In this document: one piece after another, positions 1-7,890 of the stretch
Layout of the letters: each line of letters starts with the position of its first letter
Position numbering within the stretch: position 1 is the stretch's first letter
Source of the DNA: an uncultured Porphyromonadaceae bacterium
GTDB lineage: Bacteria > Bacteroidota > Bacteroidia > Bacteroidales > Muribaculaceae
Direction of reading: 5' to 3'
Length of the DNA: 64,000 nt
Assembly: GCA_902489275.1 (NCBI GenBank)
Contig: CABTZK010000003.1
Location: forward strand, 102,402-166,401
Translations under genes and position numbers: made by a program
Notes under the pieces: model-generated
Seen by the model: the letters and a program-made list of their open reading frames with translations, nothing else
The model's database searches: none
What the model was told of the DNA's origin: nothing

Positions 1-2
1 CT

Positions 3-149
3 GGTGGCGCCCAGCAGGCGAGAGCCCGACAAGGCGGCAGGCCCAATGGAGACAGCCAACAGCGACGGCAACAAGGGTCAAGACAAGGCAACAGCAAGAA
101 TAACGATGCTCCAAAGCCACAACAGCAAAATCAGGACCAAAAGCAGTAG
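3..149 (+). CDS. C-terminal tail of an upstream gene, probably PSP1/RicT-like (partial)
   Basis: An open frame enters from the left edge and stops with TAG at 147-149. The visible 48 residues are rich in Gln, Asn, Arg and Gly and end in QQNQDQKQ. Such a hydrophilic tail is common on Bacteroidota PSP1-domain (RicT/YaaT-like) proteins, and PSP1 genes often precede gldH in this phylum. The frame overlaps the chosen gldH start by 44 bases. The assignment rests on position and composition only, because no domain is inside the window. Confidence 0.4.
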   Translation, partial: GGAQQARARQGGRPNGDSQQRRQQGSRQGNSKNNDAPKPQQQNQDQKQ

Positions 150-612
150 GCTGGCTCTACTCATTACACTCACGCTAATGGTAGTATGCTTAGGCGCTTG
201 TTCGCCCGAGCATACTTCTTATAGCGACTTTCGAGACGTGCCCGACGAGGGATGGCTCTCCAGCACGCCCATTTACCTCACTCCGCAGGTGGACGACTCT
301 ACTGGGAGCTATGATGTGACTCTTGTAGTGAGGCACAGCACATCCTATCCTTTCAAGGACTTGCGGTTGGTGGTTGACTTTCTGGGAAGTGGAGGCGAGT
401 TATCGCGCAGGCGAGTGAGCTTTAGCTTTGCCGACGAGCGAGGAAAACTGAAAAGCGCAGGATTCGGAGGCCTGTATCAAGCCAGTGCCGTTGTCGCTCG
501 CGCCATGCGGCATGGCCAGTTGCGCCGAGTGGTCGTTTGGCCTGGAATAAGCGATTGTGACACCCTTCAAGGGATTGTGAACGTGGGGATTATTGTTTCT
601 CCTGCTCCTTGA
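106..612 (+). CDS. gldH: Gliding-motility-type lipoprotein GldH
   Basis: A predicted lipoprotein of 168 residues. The ATG at 106 is preferred because it gives a short basic N-terminus (KIRTKSSR), a hydrophobic stretch and a lipobox LGAC with the lipidated Cys at residue 32. Longer in-frame starts at 4 and 46 would bury the signal peptide behind the tail of the upstream gene. The mature part has the GldH pattern: a Tyr-rich start, VPDEGW, YPFKDLRL, and a final segment with GI..VGI. GldH is part of the gliding/type IX secretion lipoprotein set in Bacteroidota but also occurs in non-gliding gut species. The 3' end overlaps the convergent gtrA-like gene by 23 bases. Confidence 0.8.
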   Translation: MLQSHNSKIRTKSSRLALLITLTLMVVCLGACSPEHTSYSDFRDVPDEGWLSSTPIYLTPQVDDSTGSYDVTLVVRHSTSYPFKDLRLVVDFLGSGGELSRRRVSFSFADERGKLKSAGFGGLYQASAVVARAMRHGQLRRVVVWPGISDCDTLQGIVNVGIIVSPAP

Positions 613-1051
613 AAGTCACCATTCGGTTGTAGATGTAGTTGGCCAGGGTGTAGAATACCATGGCAATGACCATCACAATGTTTTGCCCTGGCTTTTCCAT
701 AGGGAAAAACGGAATGATGTCTTGAGGCAGGGATTTCCATCGAAGACCCTCAAGCAAGAACACGCTCACTGCCATTTGCAGCACCCAGCACGCCAAGAAG
801 CCAATGATGAACAAAACCGCCTCGCGCTTCACGTTGCTCTTGGCCTTGAACACCCACGTGCGGTTCCACACGAAACTGTTGACCACTCCGAGCACATAGC
901 CAATCACGTTGCTAAAGGTGTAGGGAACGCCTAACTGTGAATTGAGCACGTAAAATGAGGCTAACGTGATGAGGGTGTTACTCGCACCGATAACGCCATA
1001 CTTCACGAGTTGAACCAACGTTTTCCTTGTCTCGGTTTTATTTAGTTTCAT
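590..1051 (-). CDS. GtrA-family membrane protein
   Basis: A small polytopic protein of 153 residues with four predicted membrane segments (about 14-36, 43-63, 75-98 and 123-146) and the GtrA signatures GVIGASNT, SFVWNRTWVF and NYIYNR. GtrA proteins are thought to flip or transfer lipid-linked sugars and usually pair with a GtrB glycosyltransferase. The nearest such enzyme here is about 40 kb away at 40821-41774. The ATG at 1051 is chosen because upstream residues lack family similarity. A minus-strand -7 box TACATTTG lies at 1094-1101. Confidence 0.85.
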   Translation of the reverse strand: MKLNKTETRKTLVQLVKYGVIGASNTLITLASFYVLNSQLGVPYTFSNVIGYVLGVVNSFVWNRTWVFKAKSNVKREAVLFIIGFLACWVLQMAVSVFLLEGLRWKSLPQDIIPFFPMEKPGQNIVMVIAMVFYTLANYIYNRMVTFKEQEKQ

Positions 1052-1111
1052 GTTTGGACAGGTGCTGTTTTTCAGTCTCTCTAAAAACAACTGCAAATGT
1101 AGTTGTTTTTA

Positions 1112-1143
1112 TTTGATTTTTAATTATTTTCTGCTTAAATTTG
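1112..1143 (+). promoter_or_regulatory. Bacteroidota promoter for the repeat protein
   Basis: TTTG at 1112-1115 and TAAATTTG at 1136-1143 are separated by 20 bases, matching the sigma-ABfr consensus TTTG-N19-21-TAnnTTTG. The start codon lies only 12 bases past the -7 box, so the leader would be very short. The minus-strand -7 box of the divergent GtrA gene lies just to the left. Confidence 0.6.
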
Positions 1144-1154
1144 ACCAAAAAACA

Positions 1155-1625
1155 ATGAAACGATTTTCTTCAGTCTTTGCCTGCTCGCTCATCGTGTTTC
1201 TGCTGCACATCCCGCTGCTGGCCGGTGCCTCACAGCTGCTGAGAGGCAATAGCAGCTACACGAGCGACGTGCTCTACACCTTTGATGGGAAATACCTCTA
1301 TAAGGGGAACAGCACCTACACGAGCGACATCTTGTACTCCTGGGACGGAAAGTACGTGTTTCAGGGGAAAAGCCAGTATTCAAGCGATATTTTGTGCTCT
1401 TGGGACGGGAAATACGTCTATCAGGGCCGCAGTGCCTACAGCAGCGACATCATTTATACTTTTGACGGGCAATATCTCTACCTGGGCCGCAGCAGTTTCA
1501 TGAGCGACATCGTGATGACTTTCTCGCGAGGGCACATTTACTCCGGCTGTAGCACCTACACAAGCGACATCCTCTATACCGTCAAGGGGCACATACCCGT
1601 TCCCGTCCTGTTGATGGTAATATAG
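1155..1625 (+). CDS. Secreted protein of six 20-residue tandem repeats
   Basis: A 156-residue protein with a signal peptide (about residues 1-25, ending near LLAGASQ). Nearly all the rest is six copies of a 20-residue unit of the form G-x-S-x-Y-x-S-D-I-L-Y-x-x-D-G-K-Y-x-Y. The Ser-Asp pair and the Gly are almost invariant. The first four copies are close to each other, the fifth has lost the DGKY part, and the last ends in a hydrophobic tail VPVLLMVI. The pattern of short alternating beta-strands suggests a repetitive beta structure such as a solenoid or propeller-like array. I recognise no function. It stands alone behind its own promoter and is followed by convergent cca. Confidence 0.8.
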   Translation: MKRFSSVFACSLIVFLLHIPLLAGASQLLRGNSSYTSDVLYTFDGKYLYKGNSTYTSDILYSWDGKYVFQGKSQYSSDILCSWDGKYVYQGRSAYSSDIIYTFDGQYLYLGRSSFMSDIVMTFSRGHIYSGCSTYTSDILYTVKGHIPVPVLLMVI

Positions 1626-1650
1626 CCGCTTGCCTCGATGGGTGTGGCTT

Positions 1651-3075
1651 CTATAGGGGAGAAAGCCCCAGCTCGGCGGCTTTTTGCAGCATGAACGCGT
1701 AAGCTTGACGGCGGTCGTTGGCGATTTTCCCGTCAAGGATGGCATCCTTGATGGCATCTTTAATCTCGCCCACAGGCTTGGATGGGGGAAGTCCAAAGAT
1801 TTTCATGATTTCCTCGCCGCCGATTGGGGGTTGGAAATTGCGGATGCGGTCTTTTTCTTCAATATCGACCAACTTCTGCTTCACGAGGAGGAAGTTGTCG
1901 CGGTAGCGCTTCACCTTCTCGGTGTTCTTGCTCGTGATGTCGGCGCTGCACAGGAGCATCAGGTCGTCAATGTCGTCGCCAGCGTCAAACAGCAGTCGCC
2001 GCACCGCGCTATCGGTCACTTCGTCGTCAACGATGGCAATGGGGCGCATGTGCAGCCCCACCAGCTTTTTCACATATTTCATGTGCTCGTTGAGTGGAAA
2101 CTTCATCTTGCCGAAAATCTTAGGCACCATCTTCTCGCCGATGAAGTTATGGTTGTGAAACGTCCACCCTTGCTTCTCGTCCCAATGCTTGGTGATGGGT
2201 TTGCCAATGTCATGCATGACGGCCGCCCAGCGCAGCCACTCGTTGTCGCTTTGGGCAGCAACGTTGTCAAGCACTTTCAGGGTGTGCAGGAAATTGTCTT
2301 TGTGGCCGCGCCCGTGGCTCGTGTCGATGCCCTTGAGCGCGGCAAGTTCGGGAAAGATGAGCGATAGCAGGCCGCACTCGTCAAGCAGCGTGAAACCGCG
2401 TGAGGGGTCGCTTGAGCGAATGATTTTGAACAGCTCGTCGGCAATGCGTTCCTTGGTGATGATCTTTATGCGCTGGGCATTGCGTTGGATGGCCTCCAGC
2501 GTTTCGGGAAAAATGTCAAAATTCAGCTGGGTCGCAAAGCGCACGGCGCGCATCATGCGCAGCGGGTCGTCGCTGAATGTGATGTCGGGATTCAACGGAG
2601 TGCGAACGATTTTCCGTCTCAAGTCACCGATGCCGTCAAAGGGGTCAAGGAGCTTGCCGTAGGTGTCCGCGTTCACCGAGATGGCCATTGCGTTAATGGT
2701 GAAGTCACGGCGCTTTTGGTCGTCATCGAGCGTGCCGTCCTCCACGATAGGATTGCGGCTGTCGCGACGGTAGGACTCGCGCCGTGCCCCCACAAATTCC
2801 AATTCCATCCCGCGAGCCTTCACTTGGGCTGTGCCGTAGGTCTTGAAAACCGACAAGGTTGATTTCTTCTTGCCAAGCCGCTCGTGGACTGCACGCGCCA
2901 CCTCAATGCCGCTGCCCACCGTCACGAAGTCGATGTCGCTGGTAGGCCGTCCGAGCATGATGTCGCGCACGTAGCCGCCCACCACGTAGCATTCTCGCTG
3001 CAGGTCATCGGCAATGCCTCCCACGATGTGGAAAATGGGCTGCGCCATCTTTTTCTCGATGTTTTCAGTGTTCAT
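1651..3075 (-). CDS. cca: CCA tRNA nucleotidyltransferase with HD domain
   Basis: A 474-residue polymerase-beta-superfamily enzyme that adds or repairs the 3' CCA of tRNAs without a template. Visible motifs are GGYVRD (about residue 33), the catalytic SDIDFV (about 46-51), RRDFTINAM (about 121-129) and a C-terminal HD domain with VMHDIGKP at about 285, typical of CCA enzymes fused to a phosphohydrolase. The gene has its own promoter and sits next to a tRNA gene. At least one tRNA in this window (tRNA-Ser) lacks an encoded CCA and so depends on such an enzyme. Confidence 0.95.
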   Translation of the reverse strand: MNTENIEKKMAQPIFHIVGGIADDLQRECYVVGGYVRDIMLGRPTSDIDFVTVGSGIEVARAVHERLGKKKSTLSVFKTYGTAQVKARGMELEFVGARRESYRRDSRNPIVEDGTLDDDQKRRDFTINAMAISVNADTYGKLLDPFDGIGDLRRKIVRTPLNPDITFSDDPLRMMRAVRFATQLNFDIFPETLEAIQRNAQRIKIITKERIADELFKIIRSSDPSRGFTLLDECGLLSLIFPELAALKGIDTSHGRGHKDNFLHTLKVLDNVAAQSDNEWLRWAAVMHDIGKPITKHWDEKQGWTFHNHNFIGEKMVPKIFGKMKFPLNEHMKYVKKLVGLHMRPIAIVDDEVTDSAVRRLLFDAGDDIDDLMLLCSADITSKNTEKVKRYRDNFLLVKQKLVDIEEKDRIRNFQPPIGGEEIMKIFGLPPSKPVGEIKDAIKDAILDGKIANDRRQAYAFMLQKAAELGLSPL

Positions 3076-3091
3076 TTTTCATTATGCCGTG

Positions 3092-3122
3092 TAAAGTTAC
3101 TGCAAATCCCTGGATAAACAAA
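3092..3122 (-). promoter_or_regulatory. Promoter of cca
   Basis: Read on the minus strand, TTTG (3122-3119) is followed after 19 bases by TAACTTTA (3099-3092), one mismatch from TAnnTTTG. It lies 17 bases upstream of the cca start. Confidence 0.5.
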
Positions 3123-3153
3123 GAGGGAGGCTCTTCATGAGTCTCCCCCCTTG

Positions 3154-3230
3154 TGGTAGCGGGACCGAGAATTGAACTCGGGACCTCCGGGTTATGAATC
3201 CGACGCTCTAACCAACTGAGCTATCCCGCC
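3154..3230 (-). tRNA. tRNA-Met (anticodon CAT)
   Basis: A 77-base cloverleaf with the 5' end at 3230 and an encoded CCA at 3156-3154. The acceptor stem is GGCGGGA/TCCCGCT (G1-T72 wobble), the anticodon loop is TTCATAA and the T-loop is GTTCAAT. The initiator hallmarks (C1-A72 mismatch, three G-C pairs at the anticodon stem) are absent, so this is an elongator-type or possibly an Ile2 (lysidine) tRNA. Position 31 (A) faces C39, giving a mismatch at the base of the anticodon loop. Confidence 0.93.
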
Positions 3231-3248
3231 ATTTCCATTTTGCGAGTG

Positions 3249-3280
3249 CAAAGATACTGCATTTTTCAGAAACGACCAAA
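3249..3280 (-). promoter_or_regulatory. Promoter of tRNA-Met
   Basis: On the minus strand, TTTG (3280-3277), a 20-base spacer and TATCTTTG (3256-3249) match the Bacteroidota consensus. The start-site region reads GCACTCGCAA, which is shared with the tRNA-Ser promoter at 57309-57340. Confidence 0.75.
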
Positions 3281-3363
3281 CTTTTTCCCCGATATATTTG
3301 AAAATTCTTCGTCAAGACGGTAGAATGTGAGGCAAGCCGCGCCACGCAACTGCCATTTTGGGC

Positions 3364-4884
3364 TCAATCGGTGGGGATGTCCTTGTTCACGTTCTTGCTG
3401 CCGATAAGCGCGTAGAAGAGAATGTAGGCCGCACACACAATCACGCAGGAAAAACTCACGATGTAGCTGCCCGACAAGTCTGCCACCCAGCCTTGGAGGG
3501 GGATGAGAATCGCGCAGCCAAACACCATGGTCATGAATGCCCCAGAGGCGATTTTAATGTATTTGCCAAGGCCCTCGACGGCCATGTTGAAGATGCCGCC
3601 CCACATGATGGACGTGAACAAGCCAATGAGGATAAAGCAAAAGATTCCAATGGGCGCTTGGGCAGAGATCACGCTGAGGGTTGACCAGTCAATGCCTGGT
3701 ATGCGCACGGTGATGCTTTCGGGCAGCAACATGCCTAACAGCAACAGGACAATACTCGCCAGGGAGGCTGTCGTGACTTGTGCGCGGCTGCTCACTTTCC
3801 CGCCAACCACTCCGCCAAGCAGGCGGCCCACAAGCATCAACAGCCAGTAAACCGCGACAAGCGTTCCCGCGATGCCCGCATTCATGCCGATGCCTGGCAC
3901 GGCTTTTGAAAGGGTGGCAGAGGTCATGTCCTTTTTAGCGATTTTTTGCTCAACCTCGGCAATTTGCTGGTTGACCTCGGTCGCGTGCGCTTGGCTGCCT
4001 TGCTGGAGATTGGTGGTCAGGGCCACGTAGGCGCTTGCGGCCTGGTGGGCAGTCATGAACTTGGGATCGCTTTGGCTTTCGTAGTGTTGAAGCACCTCAA
4101 CCTTGGCGGTCTTCATTTCATGCTTGTCGGCTGTTAGAAACTGGAGAATGTAGGTCGGCGGGCCAACCTCTAACCCCATATAGAGGAAGATGGCCAAGAT
4201 TCCTAGGTTGAAGTGGCGGAATGAGAATGCGCTGTACCTTTTTCCCGAGGTGGCGCTTGTCTTCTGCTCGTCGTGCGCTTCTTGCGGCTCTTCGATTCGG
4301 GTAAAGAGGAGCCCCACGAAAGCAATGGCAAACACGCCCATGGCAATGAATAGCGCTGGAGTCGCATCCGAGATGTGGGCTTTTGCCGCATCGCCAATCA
4401 GCGAACCCATGATGATGGTCACTGCCACGGCCGAGATGGAGCTGCACACGCCGCCGAATTGCACCAGCTGGTTGCCTCTGTTGCCGCCGCCGCCCAAGGA
4501 GTTCAGCAAGGGATTCACGACGGTGTTGAGCATGCACATGGTGAGGCCCGAAATGAATGCCCCGATGAGATACACCCAGAAACTTTCAATCTCCTTCCAC
4601 CCCGACATGTACTGGATAAATACCCCCGCAATGCCGATGAGGATGGCTAAAAGCGCGGTTCTCTTGTAGCCTATCTGCTTGAGAATGAATCCACTGGGGA
4701 TGCCCATGACGAGATAGGCAATGAAATTGGCCGTGTTGCCGAGCTGTGAAGCGGCATTAGAGGCTCCAAATTGGTTCTTGACAATGATGGCCATGGGTGA
4801 GCAAAGGTTAGTCACAAATGCAATCATTGCAAAAAGGAAATACATCATGACGATGGCTATCCATTGGTTTTTTCGCTGTGCCAT
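3364..4884 (-). CDS. MFS transporter, FucP-like sugar porter
   Basis: A 506-residue inner-membrane carrier with about 12 hydrophobic segments. The N-terminal half (YFLFAMIAFVTNLCSPM, LGNTANFIAYLVMGIPSG) resembles the FucP-type sugar:proton symporters. Between the halves there is a long hydrophilic insert (about residues 245-325) rich in Lys, Glu and Gln, longer than the usual central loop. The start at 4884 (MAQRKNQ) avoids overlap with the upstream yggS gene; an in-frame start at 4929 also exists. It is the last gene of a four-gene minus-strand run. The substrate is unknown. Confidence 0.8.
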   Translation of the reverse strand: MAQRKNQWIAIVMMYFLFAMIAFVTNLCSPMAIIVKNQFGASNAASQLGNTANFIAYLVMGIPSGFILKQIGYKRTALLAILIGIAGVFIQYMSGWKEIESFWVYLIGAFISGLTMCMLNTVVNPLLNSLGGGGNRGNQLVQFGGVCSSISAVAVTIIMGSLIGDAAKAHISDATPALFIAMGVFAIAFVGLLFTRIEEPQEAHDEQKTSATSGKRYSAFSFRHFNLGILAIFLYMGLEVGPPTYILQFLTADKHEMKTAKVEVLQHYESQSDPKFMTAHQAASAYVALTTNLQQGSQAHATEVNQQIAEVEQKIAKKDMTSATLSKAVPGIGMNAGIAGTLVAVYWLLMLVGRLLGGVVGGKVSSRAQVTTASLASIVLLLLGMLLPESITVRIPGIDWSTLSVISAQAPIGIFCFILIGLFTSIMWGGIFNMAVEGLGKYIKIASGAFMTMVFGCAILIPLQGWVADLSGSYIVSFSCVIVCAAYILFYALIGSKNVNKDIPTD

Positions 4885-4909
4885 TTTAGTTTGATTTTTA
4901 GGGTGGGTT

Positions 4910-5587
4910 TCAATATTCTCGTTCACCAAATAGGTCGGTTCCGATGCGGATCATCGTCGAGCCTTGGTCGACCGCGATGCGCCAATCGTGGCTCATGCCC
5001 ATGCTCAGTTCCTTGAAATAATCGTTGCCGGCAAAATATCCGGCTTTCAGCGCGTCAAAGGTGCTGCGTGCGATGCCAAATTCTTTGGCAACTTGTGCGT
5101 GGTCGCTGGTGTTGGTGGCCATGGCCATCAGCCCGCCGATGCGCACGTTGCCCAAGTCCAGGTCGTCGAGTTGGCGCAGGGTTTCTGCTTTCAGCAGTTC
5201 GTCTACGGTAAACCCGCTTTTGGTCGTCTCCTGGGCAACATGGAGCTGGAGCAGTGTGTCGACGGTGCGCCCGATGCGGGCGGCCTCTTTGTTCACCACC
5301 TTGAGCAGCTTGATGCTGTCGATGGCGTGAATGAGCGTGACGTTGGGCATGATCATGCGCGCCTTGTTGGTTTGCAGGTGCCCGATAAAGTGCCATTCAA
5401 TGTCTTCGGGGAGTTGAGGGCACTTGCTCACGAGCTCTTGGGCCCTGCTTTCCCCAAAGATGCGCTGCCCGGCATCGTAGGCTTCCTGTAGTTTCTCAAC
5501 AGGATGGTATTTTGACACGGCCACCAGTCTCACTCCCTTTGGGAGTTGGCTGGTGACGAGTTCAATGTTTTGTTGAATACTTGGCAT
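4910..5587 (-). CDS. yggS: YggS-family PLP homeostasis protein
   Basis: A single-domain alanine-racemase-fold protein of 225 residues (PLPBP family) that binds pyridoxal phosphate and buffers its cellular pool. The PLP lysine is K26 in LVAVSKYHPVEKL. Family motifs FGESRAQEL, WHFIGHLQTNK, GGLMAMAT and the C-terminal SMGMSHDWRIAV..GSTMIRIGT are all present. It follows the DUF4494 gene by 14 bases, an adjacency common in Bacteroidales. Confidence 0.95.
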   Translation of the reverse strand: MPSIQQNIELVTSQLPKGVRLVAVSKYHPVEKLQEAYDAGQRIFGESRAQELVSKCPQLPEDIEWHFIGHLQTNKARMIMPNVTLIHAIDSIKLLKVVNKEAARIGRTVDTLLQLHVAQETTKSGFTVDELLKAETLRQLDDLDLGNVRIGGLMAMATNTSDHAQVAKEFGIARSTFDALKAGYFAGNDYFKELSMGMSHDWRIAVDQGSTMIRIGTDLFGEREY

Positions 5588-5601
5588 TCTTTCGTGATTT
5601 G

Positions 5602-6075
5602 TTATGCTTGAGAGGCCTTGTTCGCCGCTTTGTCGGCGATGGTTTCTTTCAGGTTGGCAGTGAACACGTCCATGAGCGCCGTCTCGTTGATCTGGGCAAT
5701 CTCGTAGTCAAAGAGCGTGCCTTTCATGCCCTTGGTGAAAATTTCAAGCGCTTGCTGGAAATCGCTGGCCTGTACGAGATAGAACGATGGCGTGCGTTTC
5801 TCGGCCCCGGTTTTCTCGTCGATGGTAATCATGTTGATTTTCACCTTGAACCAGCGGTCGCCGCCATCGTTCCAGAAGATATCGTCGAAACGGCATTTCT
5901 TCACAGCGGTAACGGTGTATTCCCCCGAAATGTAAGGTTGCATTTCTTCGGTAATGCGCGCCTCGGCTTCGGTGAACGAGAGGGCGTCGACAAGATAGGG
6001 CTCTGTGACGGCCTTGATAGCGCCTGTTTCCAGCGTTTTGTCATATTTTACTTTAGTTTCAAACCATTGTGACAT
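5602..6075 (-). CDS. DUF4494 family protein
   Basis: A 157-residue cytosolic protein beginning MSQWFETKVKYDK, with EEMQPYISGEYTVTAVKK and DRWFKVKINMITIDEKTG, which is the DUF4494 family found almost only in Bacteroidota. Function is unknown. The ATG at 6075 fits family members; the longer in-frame start at 6123 has no support. The Ala/Lys-rich C-terminus (KAANKASQA) looks disordered. It is probably co-transcribed with yggS. Confidence 0.85.
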   Translation of the reverse strand: MSQWFETKVKYDKTLETGAIKAVTEPYLVDALSFTEAEARITEEMQPYISGEYTVTAVKKCRFDDIFWNDGGDRWFKVKINMITIDEKTGAEKRTPSFYLVQASDFQQALEIFTKGMKGTLFDYEIAQINETALMDVFTANLKETIADKAANKASQA

Positions 6076-6145
6076 AATTGTTTTGTTTTTATAATCGTTA
6101 ATACTCCTTGTTGTGTCTCGCATTCTGTCAGATGCGCCTCATTGC

Positions 6146-7096
6146 TTAGCGCAATGCTTTCAGGGCACGCTCGTAGCCCTCGACAAGTTCGGCCATGACC
6201 TCGGCGACAGACTGAATGGGCTGGCCGTTGAGCAGGCTTGCGACCTGGCCAATTTCCAGCTCGCCATGCTCTAAGTCTCCCTCGAAAATGCCTGTTTTCG
6301 TCTTGCCAATGCCTATGATTTCGAGCAGTTCCTGCTCGCTGGCGCCAGCGTTCTCGGCAGCGACGATGGCATCCATGAAGCCCCCCTTGACCAGCCGGGT
6401 GGGCGACAGCTTGCGCAGCCGCAGCATGGTGTCACCCTCGTTGAGGCTCAGGCACAGCTGCTTGAAGGCTTCGCTGGCCGAGCTCTCGCGGGTCAGGGCA
6501 AAGCGAGTGCCCATTTGCACGCCCTCGGCACCCAAGCATTGCGCGGCCAGGATGGCGTCGCCCGTGGCAATGCCGCCAGCAGCGATCAGGGGCAGGGTTG
6601 TCGCCTTGCGCACGGCGGGTATCAGGCACAGCGTGGTCGTCTCTTCCTTGCCGTTATGCCCGCCGGCCTCAAATCCCTCGGCCACAACAGCGTCGACACC
6701 GGCGGCCTCGCATTTCTTGGCGAAAGCCGACGATGCGACAACGTGAGCCACTTTGATGCCGCGCTCGTGGAGCCAGCCCGTCCATTTCTTTGGGCTGCCT
6801 GCACTGGTGAATACAATGGGAGCCTTGCACTCGGCAATGATCTTCATCATCTCGTCAGCCTGGGGCTTCATCAAGGGCACGTTTACGCCAAACGGGAGTG
6901 CGCCGCAGGCTTCCTTGCACTTCACGATGTGGTCGTGCAGCACCTCGGCGGTCATGGAGCCGGCGCCAATCAGGCCCAAGCCGCCAGCCTGGCTCACCGC
7001 GCTGGCCAGCCGCCAGCCGCTGCACCACACCATGCCGCCAGCGATAATAGGATATTGAATGCCAAAAACTTGAGTAATTCTTCCTTTATTAATCAT
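6146..7096 (-). CDS. Nitronate monooxygenase / FabK-like FMN oxidoreductase
   Basis: A TIM-barrel flavoenzyme of 316 residues. It has GIQYPIIAGGM at the N-terminus, the EGFEAGGHNG motif (FabK/2-nitropropane dioxygenase family), the FMN-phosphate binding segment LIAAGGIATGDAILAAQCLGA and GVQMGTRF. These features fit either enoyl-ACP reductase II (FabK) or a nitronate monooxygenase; sequence alone does not decide. It is first in a minus-strand run with DUF4494, yggS and the MFS gene. A minus -7 box TAATTTTG is at 7119-7126. Confidence 0.85.
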   Translation of the reverse strand: MINKGRITQVFGIQYPIIAGGMVWCSGWRLASAVSQAGGLGLIGAGSMTAEVLHDHIVKCKEACGALPFGVNVPLMKPQADEMMKIIAECKAPIVFTSAGSPKKWTGWLHERGIKVAHVVASSAFAKKCEAAGVDAVVAEGFEAGGHNGKEETTTLCLIPAVRKATTLPLIAAGGIATGDAILAAQCLGAEGVQMGTRFALTRESSASEAFKQLCLSLNEGDTMLRLRKLSPTRLVKGGFMDAIVAAENAGASEQELLEIIGIGKTKTGIFEGDLEHGELEIGQVASLLNGQPIQSVAEVMAELVEGYERALKALR

Positions 7097-7135
7097 TTGT
7101 TTGGGGTTATTTTTGCTACAAAATTAGCAATTCCT

Positions 7136-7167
7136 TTTGAAATATTCCACAACTTCGCTTAACTTTG
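7136..7167 (+). promoter_or_regulatory. Promoter of the YigZ-family gene
   Basis: TTTG at 7136-7139, a 20-base spacer and TAACTTTG at 7160-7167 match the Bacteroidota consensus. The ATG at 7176 lies 9 bases beyond, so the leader is nearly absent. Confidence 0.7.
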
Positions 7168-7175
7168 CGGTTATC

Positions 7176-7775
7176 ATGAGTGATTTTTTTAAAACCATCA
7201 AGGCTGAATCACAAGGATTGTATAAAGAGAAGATGAGCAAGTTCATCTCGTTTGCCGTTCCTGTCGTTACGGCCAGCGAGGCGAAAGCGGTGGTGAGGCG
7301 CTTGGCTGGCGAGTATCACGACGCGCGTCATTGCTGCTGGGCCTACATGATTGGCACACGGCGTGAGGAGTTCCTGTCGAGCGACAATGGAGAGCCGTCG
7401 GGAACGGCTGGGAAACCCATTCTCGGGCAAATCAACTCTTTTGGCCTCACCAATCTCGTCATCGTGGTCATCCGCTATTTCGGCGGCATCAAGTTGGGTA
7501 CGTCAGGGCTGATTGCTGCCTATCGCGAGGCAGCCCGCCAAGCCCTCGCCCGCGCCACCGTCGTCGAGTGTCACGAGCAGGCGCGGCTCAGGTTCAACTT
7601 CCCCTATCTTGCCATGAACCACATCATGAAAATCGTGAAAAGTGACGAGGTGAGCGTCGTTGAGCGGTGTTTTGACAACGACTGCGTGATGACCGTCGAA
7701 AGTGATGCCGACAAGTTGCCCATGCTCAAAGACAAAATCTTGAAAGTTCCGGGAACGGCCATCCTTGAGCAATGA
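7176..7775 (+). CDS. yigZ: YigZ/IMPACT-family protein
   Basis: A 199-residue protein with the UPF0029/IMPACT N-terminal domain: F(I/A)VPV, the segment DARHCCWAYMIG, DNGEPSGTAGKPIL and VVIRYFGGIKLGTSGLI, followed by a ferredoxin-like C-terminal domain. Family members are linked to translation-related stress control, but the bacterial role is not firm. The ATG at 7176 matches the conserved start, since upstream residues overlap the promoter. Confidence 0.92.
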   Translation: MSDFFKTIKAESQGLYKEKMSKFISFAVPVVTASEAKAVVRRLAGEYHDARHCCWAYMIGTRREEFLSSDNGEPSGTAGKPILGQINSFGLTNLVIVVIRYFGGIKLGTSGLIAAYREAARQALARATVVECHEQARLRFNFPYLAMNHIMKIVKSDEVSVVERCFDNDCVMTVESDADKLPMLKDKILKVPGTAILEQ

Positions 7776-7856
7776 GTGTTGTCAGGAAAAAACGAAAAAA
7801 TCTCATTTTAAGGCGAATTATGGCAGGCCGCATGATCAAGAAACAATCATTTTTAC

Positions 7857-7864
7857 TAATTTTG
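7857..7864 (+). promoter_or_regulatory. -7 promoter box upstream of the CpsB-like gene
   Basis: TAATTTTG fits TAnnTTTG and lies 26 bases before the ATG at 7891. No clear TTTG is present at the expected distance upstream. Confidence 0.4.
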
Positions 7865-7890
7865 TGCCTGAATTTTAAAAGAAACTGGAA

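Noticed and set aside
1235..1620. Regular 60-base repeats resembling a CRISPR or satellite array
   Set aside because: The repeats are in frame within one secreted protein and have no spacer structure; they are protein repeats.
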